DNA of 64,000 nt. Origin: an uncultured Eubacterium sp. (GTDB taxonomy: Bacteria; Bacillota; Clostridia; Lachnospirales; Lachnospiraceae). How positions within the stretch are numbered: the first letter of the stretch is position 1; the number at the start of each line of letters is the position of its first letter. The DNA lies in the NCBI GenBank assembly GCA_910584065.1, contig CAJTZN010000002.1, forward strand, positions 37,620 through 101,619, in the 5' to 3' direction. The notes under the pieces were generated by a model, which worked only from the letters and a program-made list of their open reading frames with translations, did no database searches and was not told the origin of the DNA. Shown one piece after another: positions 53,192 through 61,804 of this stretch. A program made the translations under genes and the position numbers.

Positions 53192-53474
53192 GATGAACTC
53201 CTCATGATGAATTCCATCTTTTTTTGCCAGAACCTGCCGTCAGGCTCCGCTTTGTTCTTTCTATAAGAATATCATAACGGGCGGTGAAGGGGAGATTTTT
53301 TGACAGGAGAGCGTTTCATATCATTGTCCGTGTCATATTTTGTCGAATGGTGTCGAATATTGTCACATTAGTGAAAAAATACAATACGTTATGGGAATAC
53401 AGAGCGCGACGGAACAATAGTGGTATAATTTGGGAAAAGGATTGCATGGTCCACATAGCAAGGAGTGGTTTCAC
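53192..53474. promoter_or_regulatory. Divergent region between agrB and the MTGH-repeat XRE gene, with a phased Spo0A-box array
   Basis: Four TGTC units spaced exactly 10 bp apart run from 53331 to 53370: TGTCATATTT, TGTCGAATGG, TGTCGAATAT, TGTCACATTA. The middle two contain the exact 0A box TGTCGAA. Tandem 0A boxes at 10-bp spacing are how Spo0A dimers bind, for example, the Bacillus abrB promoter. A TATAAT at 53424-53429 has no good -35 and is the likely -10 box of the XRE gene. The agrB promoter on the other strand is not clear (possible TATGAT near 53270). Confidence 0.7.
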
Positions 53475-53849
53475 TTGAGGGATTTGAGAGAGGTATCGGT
53501 AGGTACGCGTGTCAGGGTTCTGAGAATGGAACGGGGGTATTCGCGGGAGAAATTGTCCGAGAACGCGAAAATATCGGTGAAATTTTTGTATGAGATCGAG
53601 ACCGATAAAAAGGGTTTTTCCGCTCATACGTTAGTGAATCTATCCGAGGCGCTCGGCGTGAGCACGGATTACATTATGACGGGTCATGTTATGACTGGTC
53701 ATGCTATGACTGGTCATAATATGGCTGGTCATGGCAGGAAAACGGACGCCGGCGCGGCATTGGCGCATATTCATCCGAAGACGTTGGAGGAAGTGGAGGT
53801 GCTTCTGAAGCTGGCCCGCGAATGGATCATACAGGATGAAAAGCCATAA
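53475..53849 (+). CDS. XRE-family regulator with a four-fold MTGH repeat
   Basis: 124 residues. An N-terminal helix-turn-helix (GTRVRVLRMERGYSREKLSE, then KFLYEIETDKKGFSAHTLVN) leads into TDYIMTGHVMTGHAMTGHNM, made by a 15-bp tandem repeat (53676-53735), then an Arg/Lys linker and a C-terminal helix (LEEVEVLLKLAREWI). The repeat places four His and several Met in register, so metal binding or a slippage-prone linker is possible. The start is the TTG at 53475, with AGGAG nine bases upstream. The Spo0A-box array lies 105-145 bases before it. Confidence 0.8.
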   Translation: MRDLREVSVGTRVRVLRMERGYSREKLSENAKISVKFLYEIETDKKGFSAHTLVNLSEALGVSTDYIMTGHVMTGHAMTGHNMAGHGRKTDAGAALAHIHPKTLEEVEVLLKLAREWIIQDEKP

Positions 53850-53888
53850 ATCGCGGGAATGGGAGCTCTGTGCCGGATTTATGGCTTT
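53840..53888. terminator. Hairpin between the XRE and P-ATPase genes
   Basis: AAAGCCATAAATC (53840-53852) pairs with GATTTATGGCTTT (53876-53888). The left arm includes the XRE stop codon. It can serve both convergent genes, although the T-run is short. Confidence 0.7.
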
Positions 53889-53941
53889 GCGGTTTGCGGG
53901 AATATAGTCTTTTGGCCTGTGGCGTAACCGTGTTTCCGCTC

Positions 53942-56497
53942 TTATCCGGCCCGTTTTTCCAGTTCGACCAGCGGGATCGGCAGGAGGGCGAGAACGGCCA
54001 CCATAAGCCACTGCATATTTGTCAGGGGCGTTGTCTTAAATATGATCTGCAGCGCGGGAAGCGTGATGACGGCACACTGCATCGAGATACATAACAGCAC
54101 GCTGAACAGAAGCTTTTTGTTCGAAAAAAATCCGATCTGGAACAGCGAACTCGAACTGCGCATGTTCAGCGAGTGGACGAGCTGGGAGAGGGACAGTACG
54201 GCAAAGCACATCGTGCTGCCGGCCTGATCCCCGCCGAGCATATAGGCGAAAAGCGCCAGTGACCCGATGAACATGCCTTCTACAATAATGGTAAACATGC
54301 CTCCGCCGCCGAACAGTCCCTTTGCCGCGCAGACCGGTGGTTTTTTCATAATGTCCCGCTCTGGCGGTTCGAGTCCCAGACAGATGGCCGGGAACGAATC
54401 CGTCACGAGATTGATGAACAAGAGCTGGACAGGCAGCAGCGGGGAAGCTTTCCCCAGCAGGATCGCGAGAAAGATCGTCATGATCTCCCCGATGTTACAT
54501 GAGAGGAGGAAATGCACGGCTTTTTTTATATTCTGGAAAATGCCGCGTCCCTCTTCTACCGCATCGACGATCGTCGCAAAGTTATCGTCCATCAGTATCA
54601 TGTCGGCGGCGTTTTTCGCCACATCCGTTCCTGATTTTCCCATCGCGCAGCCGATGTCCGCTTTTTGCAGCGCGGGGGCATCGTTCACGCCGTCGCCCGT
54701 CATGGCCACGACTTCCCCGTTGTGCTGGAACGCCTTGACGAGCCGTACTTTGTGTGCGGGCGAGACGCGCGCGAAGACGGGGTACTTATAAATAACGCGG
54801 GACAATTGCGTATCTGTGATGCCGTCCAGTTCGGCGCCGGTCATGACCTGATCGGCGCTTTTGCATATCCCGAGTCTGGCGGCGATCGCGGATGCCGTCA
54901 CTTTGTGGTCGCCGGTGATCATAACCGGGCGGATGCCGGCCTGCCGGCATTTGGTGACGGCAAATTCCGCTTCTTTTCTCGGCGGGTCGATAAATCCGGC
55001 CAGGCCGATAAACGTCATGTCCCGTTCGTAGGAAGCTTTGTCGCCGCGCAGATGGCTGCCGATGTCATCCCGGCAGGCGATCGCCAGGACGCGCAGGGCG
55101 TCGGCGGCGTAAGCCATCGCCTTGTTGTCGATCTCGTGGCGCAGGACTGGCGTGAGCGGCCGTACCTGGCCGCCGATGAGGATGTGGCTGCACCGTTTCA
55201 GGATGATCTCCGGCGCGCCCTTCGTAATACTCTGCGCGCCCGATCCGGTCTCGTGGAACGTCGTCATCATCTTCCGTTTGGAATCAAAGGGCAGCTCGTC
55301 GAAGAGGTGATACTTGCGGCGCACGCTGTCCGTGTCGATCGAAAGTCCGGCGGCTCGCTCGAGAAGAGCCTGTTCCATCGGATCGATGCCGTGGTTGCAC
55401 AGGGCGAAGCAGGTAAACAGTTTCTGCGGCGAATCCATCGTGTATTCTTCGGCTACGGTCATGCGGTTTTCCGTGAGCGTGCCGGTTTTGTCCGAGCAGA
55501 TGACGGTGGCGCTGCCGAGCGTTTCCACGGCCGGAAGCCGACGGATGATCGCATTCCGCTTCGCCATGCGCTCGACGCCGAGAGAGAGCATGATCGTGAC
55601 GAGCGCGGGCAGGCTTTCGGGGATCGCGGCCACGCCGAGACTGACGGAAGTCATAAACATTGAAAAGACGGGCTGTTTATTTAAAATGCCGATGACAAAA
55701 AGGGCGAAGCAGATCAGGAGAGCGACTGTGCCCAGCACTTTTCCGGTATGGCTCAGCTTTTTCTGGAGCGGCGTGTCAGGTGCCGATTCCTCGGAGATCA
55801 TGCCGGCGATATGGCCGAGCTCCGTGTTCATGCCCGTGGCCGTCACGATGGCTTTTCCGTGGCCGGACACGACGATCGTCCCCGAAAAGGCCATATTTTT
55901 CTGCTCGGCGATGGGGACAGCGCCGGCTGCGATCGGCGCGGTGGTCTTCTCGATCGGGTGCGTCTCTCCGGTCAGTGTGGATTCTTCGATGGAAAGTCCC
56001 ATGACGGAAATGATCCGCGCGTCGGCCGGCACGAGGTTTCCGGCTTCGAGGATGATGACGTCGCCGGGGACGAGGAGCGTCGAGTCGAGCTGTTTCATTT
56101 CACCGTCCCGCACGACGAGGGCGAGCGGGGCGGATAGATTTTTCAGCGCTTCCAGGGAATGCCTGGCTTTTGCTTCCTGGACGACGCCCAAAATGGCGTT
56201 GATGATAATGATAGCCAGTATGATGGCGGGTTCGATGAAATCCACCTGATGTTCCAGCCAGGAGACCCCGAACGAAATGGCGGCCGCGATCAGCAGCGTG
56301 ATGATCATAAAGTCCTTAAACTGGTCAAAAAAGTTTTTCAGTATGCTGTCCTGCTTCTTTTGGACAAGCTGGTTTTTTCCGTATTTATTTAGCAGCGAGC
56401 CGGCTCGTTTCCCGCTCAGGCCGCGTCCGCTGTCGGTCTGGAGCTGCTGTTCGAGCACGGACAGGCTGCTCTGGTACCATTCCGTCGTTTTTTTCAT
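53942..56497 (-). CDS. P2A-type cation ATPase (calcium transporter-like)
   Basis: 851 residues in the P-type order: an N-terminal cation-ATPase region, actuator loop STLTGETHPIEK, M4 segment AAIPESLPALV, phosphorylation site CSDKTGTLTENRM, nucleotide domain KGAPE, hinge TGDGVNDAPALQKADIG and six C-terminal helices. Calcium ligands of SERCA have equivalents: the Glu of M4, Asn and Glu in CNIGEIMTIF, and the Asn, Thr, Asp in NLVTDSFPA. M4 has PESLP in place of the usual PEGLP. I predict Ca2+ export from the cytoplasm; Mn2+ is an alternative. AGGACA precedes the ATG. Confidence 0.92.
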   Translation of the reverse strand: MKKTTEWYQSSLSVLEQQLQTDSGRGLSGKRAGSLLNKYGKNQLVQKKQDSILKNFFDQFKDFMIITLLIAAAISFGVSWLEHQVDFIEPAIILAIIIINAILGVVQEAKARHSLEALKNLSAPLALVVRDGEMKQLDSTLLVPGDVIILEAGNLVPADARIISVMGLSIEESTLTGETHPIEKTTAPIAAGAVPIAEQKNMAFSGTIVVSGHGKAIVTATGMNTELGHIAGMISEESAPDTPLQKKLSHTGKVLGTVALLICFALFVIGILNKQPVFSMFMTSVSLGVAAIPESLPALVTIMLSLGVERMAKRNAIIRRLPAVETLGSATVICSDKTGTLTENRMTVAEEYTMDSPQKLFTCFALCNHGIDPMEQALLERAAGLSIDTDSVRRKYHLFDELPFDSKRKMMTTFHETGSGAQSITKGAPEIILKRCSHILIGGQVRPLTPVLRHEIDNKAMAYAADALRVLAIACRDDIGSHLRGDKASYERDMTFIGLAGFIDPPRKEAEFAVTKCRQAGIRPVMITGDHKVTASAIAARLGICKSADQVMTGAELDGITDTQLSRVIYKYPVFARVSPAHKVRLVKAFQHNGEVVAMTGDGVNDAPALQKADIGCAMGKSGTDVAKNAADMILMDDNFATIVDAVEEGRGIFQNIKKAVHFLLSCNIGEIMTIFLAILLGKASPLLPVQLLFINLVTDSFPAICLGLEPPERDIMKKPPVCAAKGLFGGGGMFTIIVEGMFIGSLALFAYMLGGDQAGSTMCFAVLSLSQLVHSLNMRSSSSLFQIGFFSNKKLLFSVLLCISMQCAVITLPALQIIFKTTPLTNMQWLMVAVLALLPIPLVELEKRAG

Positions 56498-56617
56498 ATC
56501 AATTGTCCTAATTTTTTCGTTACATCATTTTTATGATGGGAATAGAGGATTTATGCTACGAAGAACCTTCTGATATGGCGAATCATAGGATAAAAATAAG
56601 TCATATTTTAGGAGAAA

Positions 56618-57160
56618 ATGATAAAAATGCTCAAAATCATTTTGCTCGGATTATCGGGAAGCATGGATTCATGGGCGCTGGGGGCGGCGTATGAGGCGGC
56701 GGACATAAAGATCCCCTGGACGACGAAGGGGATCGTCGCCTTTATTTCCGGCATTACGTCTCTCGTGGCGGTACTGCTCGGCGACGGCCTCGGGCGCGTG
56801 ATCGATCCGTTTTATATCCAGATGGCCGGCGGTGCCGTGCTCGTTTTCATCGGCGGGAGGACGCTTTGGAGTGTGATCACGGGGAAAAAGGGGAGAAATT
56901 ATGACACGGACGCGTCGAAAACGATCGAACCGCTCGAGGGGGTCGTATTGGGCGGCGTGCTCGCTTCCGATTCGTTCTGTGCGGGTCTGAGCCTCTGCAC
57001 GATGGGGGCGGCGGCCTACGCGTTTCCGTTTGTCGCGGGGGTGCTGACTTTTTTGTTTCTCGTGCTGGCGGAGAAGAGGATCCGCAGCGGCCGCTTCTGC
57101 GACTATTTCGCCGGCGCCGTTCTCGTGGCGATCGGGCTCGCGCAGATGGGCGGTCTGTAG
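56618..57160 (+). CDS. MntP/YtaF-family membrane protein
   Basis: 180 residues and about six membrane helices arranged as two similar halves, each starting with an Asp-Ser motif: GSMDSWALGAAYEAADI near the N-terminus and GGVLASDSFCAGLSL in the middle. This is the pattern of the MntP-like manganese efflux family, and the match is closest to the sporulation membrane protein YtaF group. AGGAGAAA lies immediately before the ATG. The gene is divergent from the P-type ATPase, so metal-ion handling is a plausible shared theme. Confidence 0.82.
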   Translation: MIKMLKIILLGLSGSMDSWALGAAYEAADIKIPWTTKGIVAFISGITSLVAVLLGDGLGRVIDPFYIQMAGGAVLVFIGGRTLWSVITGKKGRNYDTDASKTIEPLEGVVLGGVLASDSFCAGLSLCTMGAAAYAFPFVAGVLTFLFLVLAEKRIRSGRFCDYFAGAVLVAIGLAQMGGL

Positions 57161-57178
57161 ACGGAGAAAAACTTTCTA

Positions 57179-57207
57179 TTTACAAAATGCCGTAATTTAT
57201 ATACAAT
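57179..57207 (+). promoter_or_regulatory. Promoter of the DUF5717/DUF5716 operon
   Basis: TTTACA (57179-57184) and TACAAT (57202-57207) are separated by 17 bases, just after the YtaF-like stop and 54 bases before the next start. A five-codon leader frame (MKRST) lies at 57226-57243. Confidence 0.7.
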
Positions 57208-57260
57208 TATAGGGAAAGGGATCACTATGAAAAGGAGCACCTGAGAGGAAGGCGGGGCAG

Positions 57261-58241
57261 ATGAGTATGGTAGCAGATTTTTTTATGGCGGCGGGCGGAG
57301 CCGCTGCCGGATATGTGATTGTGGGACTGGCCGCCGCGTTGGGGAAACTGATCGTGGGGGCGGTGCTGCGGTTTCGTTTTGATGAGTTTGTTTTTTTCAT
57401 GATCCGTGTCGCGCGCCGGACCGGGACAGGGCAAAAGGGACTTTCGTTCGGGCTGTGTGACCCGCAGCCCTTTATCAGCTGCAATATGCTGGATACCAGA
57501 TATACGAAGATGAGGAACCTGATCTATGGCGCTTTTTCGATGGCGGCCGCGCTCTTTTTTACGGAGACGGTGTGGTTCCAGCTCTACGGCACTGAAATCA
57601 TGCCGAAGAACGCGATGACGCAGGTGATGGCCGTCGTCATGGCGGTGTATACGCTCGTTTTGTTTTTCCAGCTCTGTGTCAGCCAGAAAAAAAAGGCCGG
57701 CAGCGGCGCGGCAGGCATCATGCGGCGGGAGTACGAGAGGTGCATCGCGGCGGTTACGGCGGGGCAGGCGCCGGGCAGCTTGCAGATTCAGTGGGCGCCG
57801 GGCACCGGGAACCTGACGGACAGCGCCATTGTGAAAAAGTATCTGCTCATGTGCTATTATCATTTTTTGGACCGGGGCGAATACGAGGGCGTGAAAAAGA
57901 TTATGGACGAGTTGGAAAAGTATGTGCCGGAGAAGTGGATGCAGTCGGAACTGAACGTGCTGTGTGAATTTGTTTTCTATCATGTCATTATCGTGCCGAA
58001 TGAGGGGAAGGCTAAATATTACGGGAAACCGTTTCTCGAGAAGCTGGATGGCCGGGAGGACGTCAATGCGAAAAGGGCTTTTGCCTACTGGCTCTTTTTT
58101 GTGCAGGGAGATAAAGGCGCGGCGCTGCAGATTGCGGTTCAGGCGCTGAAACTGGTGAAATCGTACCATCTCGAGGGGTGCCGCGCGATGGAGGAGCGCC
58201 TGCTCGAAGCCCTGATCAAAAAAATCGAACAAACACCGTAA
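57261..58241 (+). CDS. Membrane protein with helical cytoplasmic domain, first gene of the DUF5717/DUF5716 operon
   Basis: 326 residues. A first hydrophobic segment (residues 4-38, AAGGAAAGYVIVGLAAALG) is followed by a basic loop with RRTGTGQKGLSFGL, and two further helices (about 89-108 and 116-138). The remaining 185 residues are soluble and helical, TPR-like in look (KYLLMCYYHFLDRGEYEGVK, ELNVLCEFVFYHVIIV, GDKGAALQIAVQALKLV). I do not recognise the family. It is the first gene after its own promoter, and its stop lies 18 bases before the DUF5717 start, so it is likely a membrane anchor of that system. Confidence 0.7.
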   Translation: MSMVADFFMAAGGAAAGYVIVGLAAALGKLIVGAVLRFRFDEFVFFMIRVARRTGTGQKGLSFGLCDPQPFISCNMLDTRYTKMRNLIYGAFSMAAALFFTETVWFQLYGTEIMPKNAMTQVMAVVMAVYTLVLFFQLCVSQKKKAGSGAAGIMRREYERCIAAVTAGQAPGSLQIQWAPGTGNLTDSAIVKKYLLMCYYHFLDRGEYEGVKKIMDELEKYVPEKWMQSELNVLCEFVFYHVIIVPNEGKAKYYGKPFLEKLDGREDVNAKRAFAYWLFFVQGDKGAALQIAVQALKLVKSYHLEGCRAMEERLLEALIKKIEQTP

Positions 58242-58259
58242 CAACAGATGGAGGAAGTA

Positions 58260-61200
58260 ATGAAGGAAAAGGTCATGTCACTTGCGCAGGGCAATTTCGC
58301 CTATGAGCAGCCGGAGATCGTCGTGTCACCGGAACGATTGGAATTTGAAGTGCCGGAAGGCGGGGAAGCGGCTGGTGTTTTTCATGTGAGAAACGCGGCG
58401 AATACGAAAATCAAAGGATTTAGCGCTGTCGATGAATTTGATATCGGTTTTCTTCCAGTCTTCGATGGAAAGGACAATGAGATCACCGTGAACGCGCACG
58501 CCGGGACGAGGAAGCCGGGCGATGTGCTGGAGGGGACGATCACAGTCATTACGGACTGCGGCGAGCATGCGCTGCCTTACCGCATTACAGTGACAGGGCG
58601 CTATTTGCAGGGAGTCACCGGGGAGGTGCAGTCGTACGCGGCGTTTGTCCGCTATGCGCAGGAACATTTTGAAGAGGCGGTGTCCCTTTTTTATCACAAT
58701 AAATTCTGCAAGCTGTATCTTTCTGAGATGGGCGACAAAAGATTATATCAGTATTTAACAAAAAAGAATTCGAAAAAGCAGGCGCTGGAGGAATTTCTGG
58801 CGGCGCGCGGGGATAAGAAGACCGTGCAGTTCATGGTGAATAAGAAACAGCTCGTGTACCGTGTCGAGAAAGAAGACGTAAGCGGCGAGATCCTGGTCGT
58901 TAAGGACGGCTGGGGGATGACGGGGATCCGGCTGGAGTCGGACCGGGCCTTTCTGACGTTGGACAAAGATCATCTGCAAGACTTCGATTTTTCGGAGGAT
59001 CAGGCGTCGATCTCATTTCGCATTCACGCTGCCCGCGTGCTTCCCGGCCGGCACCGCTGCCGGATCGTGCTGGAAAATGTCTACCAGCGGCTGGAAGTGG
59101 CGGTGCGCGTTCACGGCACGAAGGGAGCGGAGCAGCGGAAAAAGCGGCTGGCGGGGAAAAAGCTGACGGCTGCGCTCGTGCACGGGCATATCCGCTATAT
59201 GCTGAACAGCAGTTACAAAGAGTCCTGGGTTTCACTCCTGACAAGTGAGAAGGAGAGGATCGTGGAGTTGTGCGGCGGGGACAGCATGGTTTACGAGGGA
59301 TACGTCAGTTATATGACGAAAAACGAGGTGGGGATGAATTTGTTCCGCGCGGCGGTGGACGGGCTGGAGCCGCCCAAAACCGGGGACAGCGCGGACAAGG
59401 TATACCGCTATCTGTTGTTTTCATATCTGAAAGTGAAAATGGGGGGCTCGGAGGAAGAGCGGGAGGAACTCATTACCAGACTGAAATTTTTCTATGGCAG
59501 CGGATACCGCCACTGGCGGCTGCTCGTTCTTCTCGAACGGCTCGGCTGTTATGAGGGGGATGCGGTCGGTTTTATCGAGGAACTGGATACGTTGTGGGAA
59601 GAAGGATATTCGAGCCCGTATCTCCACCTGTACCGCGTTATGCTGATCCTGCAGGAACCGGATCTTCTGAAGCGGCTGGATGAGAAGACGACGGGCGCGC
59701 TGCAGTTTGCGTTAAAACACGATTTAATGACAGGACATCTCGTGATCGCCGTTTCATTTCTGGCATCGAGGAAAAAGCGGTGCACGCCGGCGCTTTTTAA
59801 GCTTTTGACGAGATGTTACGATATGTATGGCAATAAGGACACGCTCCAGAGCATATGCGCGCTGCTGATCCGTTCGGAGAAGCAGGGACCACGCTATTTT
59901 AAGTGGTTTCAGCTCGGGGTGGAGCAGTCGCTGCGGCTCACCGATCTGTTTGAGTATTACATGTATTCGATGAAGAAGGAGGATATGGACCAGGCGCTTG
60001 CCACCGTTATTTCCTTTTTCAAATATGAAAACCATCTGAGGGATCCGGTCAAGACTTCCTTTTATGCGAGCATCGTCAGGAACCGGGACGAGCATCCCCA
60101 GTATTTTGAGGCATATGAAAGTATCATCCGGGAGTTTGCGCTCGGACAGCTCCACAGCCGCAAGATCAGTGCCGAGCTGGCACTTTTATATGAGGCGTGC
60201 CTGACGCCGGGGGAGATTCGGGGGCAGGCGGCGTTAGATCTGCCGTACATTTTATTTACCCACCATGTGACCTGCAAAAACCGGAATATGGAGAGGGTCG
60301 TCGTCGTGCACGACGAGGGCGGCGGCGCGACGAAGTACAATCTCGTCAACGGGGAGGCGTGGGTCAGTATCGGGACGCCGCACGCGAGACTGTATTTCGA
60401 GGACAAGCGCGGGTTTTACCATACGGGAACGGTTCCATATGAGATGGAGAAGCTGCTGGCGCTCGATTTTCTTGCCGAGACGTGCTATGAGAACGGTTCC
60501 GACCACCCGGTTCTTTTGCTGCACCTGTTTTCCAGGGCGGTGGAGAAAAAGGAGACGAGCGCGAGGGACGCCATCATTCTCCACACGATGATACGAAAAG
60601 ACATTCCCGGGGAGGAGTACCGTTGCCAGGCGCTTCTCGTGCTGTATGAATATTACCGCTCGATCGGGGAGGACAAGCTGTTGGAGGAAGTGATCCGCAG
60701 CATTCCCTTCCCTTACGTCGAGGAGGAAAAACAGATTGGTATCCTGCAGACAATGATTCAGCACCGCATGAATGACGAGGCGCTGGAGGTGCTGCGCAAA
60801 TACCGGCTGACGAGTGCGAGCAAAAAGTTAATTCTGCTTTTGATTACCTGGAAGCTGGAGGAGAATAACGGCAAATTTCAGACGTATCATATGCGGTTGT
60901 GCGATTTTCTTTACCGGAACGGCGTGAGCAACGAAAAGACATTGTCGTATCTGGCGGATTACTATGTGGGGAGTACCGCGCATCTGCGCGATATTTACCG
61001 CGACGCCGTGAAACGGCAGGCGATCGCGGACGACGGGGCGACGGAGCGTCTGCTCGGACAGGCGCTGTTTGTTTCCGATGATCCGGAAAAATACGCCGAC
61101 GTTTTTCTCGATTACTATGAATACGGGGCAAACCGCATGCTTGCGAAAGCGTTTCTTCTGCACTGGACGTATCGATATCTCGTGGGAACATGCGGGATGT

Positions 61201-61796
61201 TTGACGGCGCGCGAAAGCTCATACAGAAGAAAGGCCTTTCCGAGGAGAACGAGGCGGTAGTACTTGCGATGCTCAAATATTACTCGCAGAAAGAAGCGTA
61301 TACCGAGGCGGAACGCGAATATATCGGCTACCATTTGTCACAGTGCGTGTCGAAGGGGCAGGTGCTGGATTTTATGACACAGTTTGTGGGAAAGATCGAG
61401 GTGCCGTTTGAGATCGAGAACAGCGGGATCGTCCAGTGCTGTACATCCTCGCCGGGCGACGTGTACATCGAGCTGGATGAACCGGGAGGAACGGCTGCGT
61501 ATCCGATGAGACAGGTGTTTACGGATATTTATGTGTTCGAAACGCTATTATTCCGGGGCGAGCGCATTCCGTACCGCGTCTATGCGGGGAGCGCGCCGGA
61601 GCCTGCCGTTCAGGGGGTTCTGGAAAAGGAGCGAAAGGAAGGAGCTTCCGATTCGGCTTTTTACGGACTCGTGGAGCAGATGCTTGCGGCCAGGGAGCGC
61701 GGCGACAAGCAGGAGTTTGACCGACTGGTGGCTCGCTATAAATCCCGCCACCAGATGGCGGAGGCGCTGCTAAAACCGATGGAAGAGGAAAGGTGA
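58260..61796 (+). CDS. DUF5717-type giant helical-repeat protein
   Basis: 1178 residues, no signal peptide or membrane helix. Residues 20-115 look like a beta-sandwich of the ASPM/HYDIN type (PEIVVSPERLEFEVPEGG), and residues 200-290 like a second one (RVLPGRHRCRIVLENVYQRL). Most of 300-1060 is amphipathic helix pairs (for example LLVLLERLGCYEGDAVGFIE, YEYYRSIGEDKLLEEVIRS), as in TPR or HEAT-like scaffolds. The end returns to beta structure. I associate this with DUF5717, known only from Lachnospiraceae and relatives; the function is unknown. The ATG at 58260 follows GGAGG by six bases. It overlaps the region just ahead of the DUF5716 gene. Confidence 0.78.
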   Translation: MKEKVMSLAQGNFAYEQPEIVVSPERLEFEVPEGGEAAGVFHVRNAANTKIKGFSAVDEFDIGFLPVFDGKDNEITVNAHAGTRKPGDVLEGTITVITDCGEHALPYRITVTGRYLQGVTGEVQSYAAFVRYAQEHFEEAVSLFYHNKFCKLYLSEMGDKRLYQYLTKKNSKKQALEEFLAARGDKKTVQFMVNKKQLVYRVEKEDVSGEILVVKDGWGMTGIRLESDRAFLTLDKDHLQDFDFSEDQASISFRIHAARVLPGRHRCRIVLENVYQRLEVAVRVHGTKGAEQRKKRLAGKKLTAALVHGHIRYMLNSSYKESWVSLLTSEKERIVELCGGDSMVYEGYVSYMTKNEVGMNLFRAAVDGLEPPKTGDSADKVYRYLLFSYLKVKMGGSEEEREELITRLKFFYGSGYRHWRLLVLLERLGCYEGDAVGFIEELDTLWEEGYSSPYLHLYRVMLILQEPDLLKRLDEKTTGALQFALKHDLMTGHLVIAVSFLASRKKRCTPALFKLLTRCYDMYGNKDTLQSICALLIRSEKQGPRYFKWFQLGVEQSLRLTDLFEYYMYSMKKEDMDQALATVISFFKYENHLRDPVKTSFYASIVRNRDEHPQYFEAYESIIREFALGQLHSRKISAELALLYEACLTPGEIRGQAALDLPYILFTHHVTCKNRNMERVVVVHDEGGGATKYNLVNGEAWVSIGTPHARLYFEDKRGFYHTGTVPYEMEKLLALDFLAETCYENGSDHPVLLLHLFSRAVEKKETSARDAIILHTMIRKDIPGEEYRCQALLVLYEYYRSIGEDKLLEEVIRSIPFPYVEEEKQIGILQTMIQHRMNDEALEVLRKYRLTSASKKLILLLITWKLEENNGKFQTYHMRLCDFLYRNGVSNEKTLSYLADYYVGSTAHLRDIYRDAVKRQAIADDGATERLLGQALFVSDDPEKYADVFLDYYEYGANRMLAKAFLLHWTYRYLVGTCGMFDGARKLIQKKGLSEENEAVVLAMLKYYSQKEAYTEAEREYIGYHLSQCVSKGQVLDFMTQFVGKIEVPFEIENSGIVQCCTSSPGDVYIELDEPGGTAAYPMRQVFTDIYVFETLLFRGERIPYRVYAGSAPEPAVQGVLEKERKEGASDSAFYGLVEQMLAARERGDKQEFDRLVARYKSRHQMAEALLKPMEEER

Positions 61797-61804
61797 TTGA
61801 TTGT

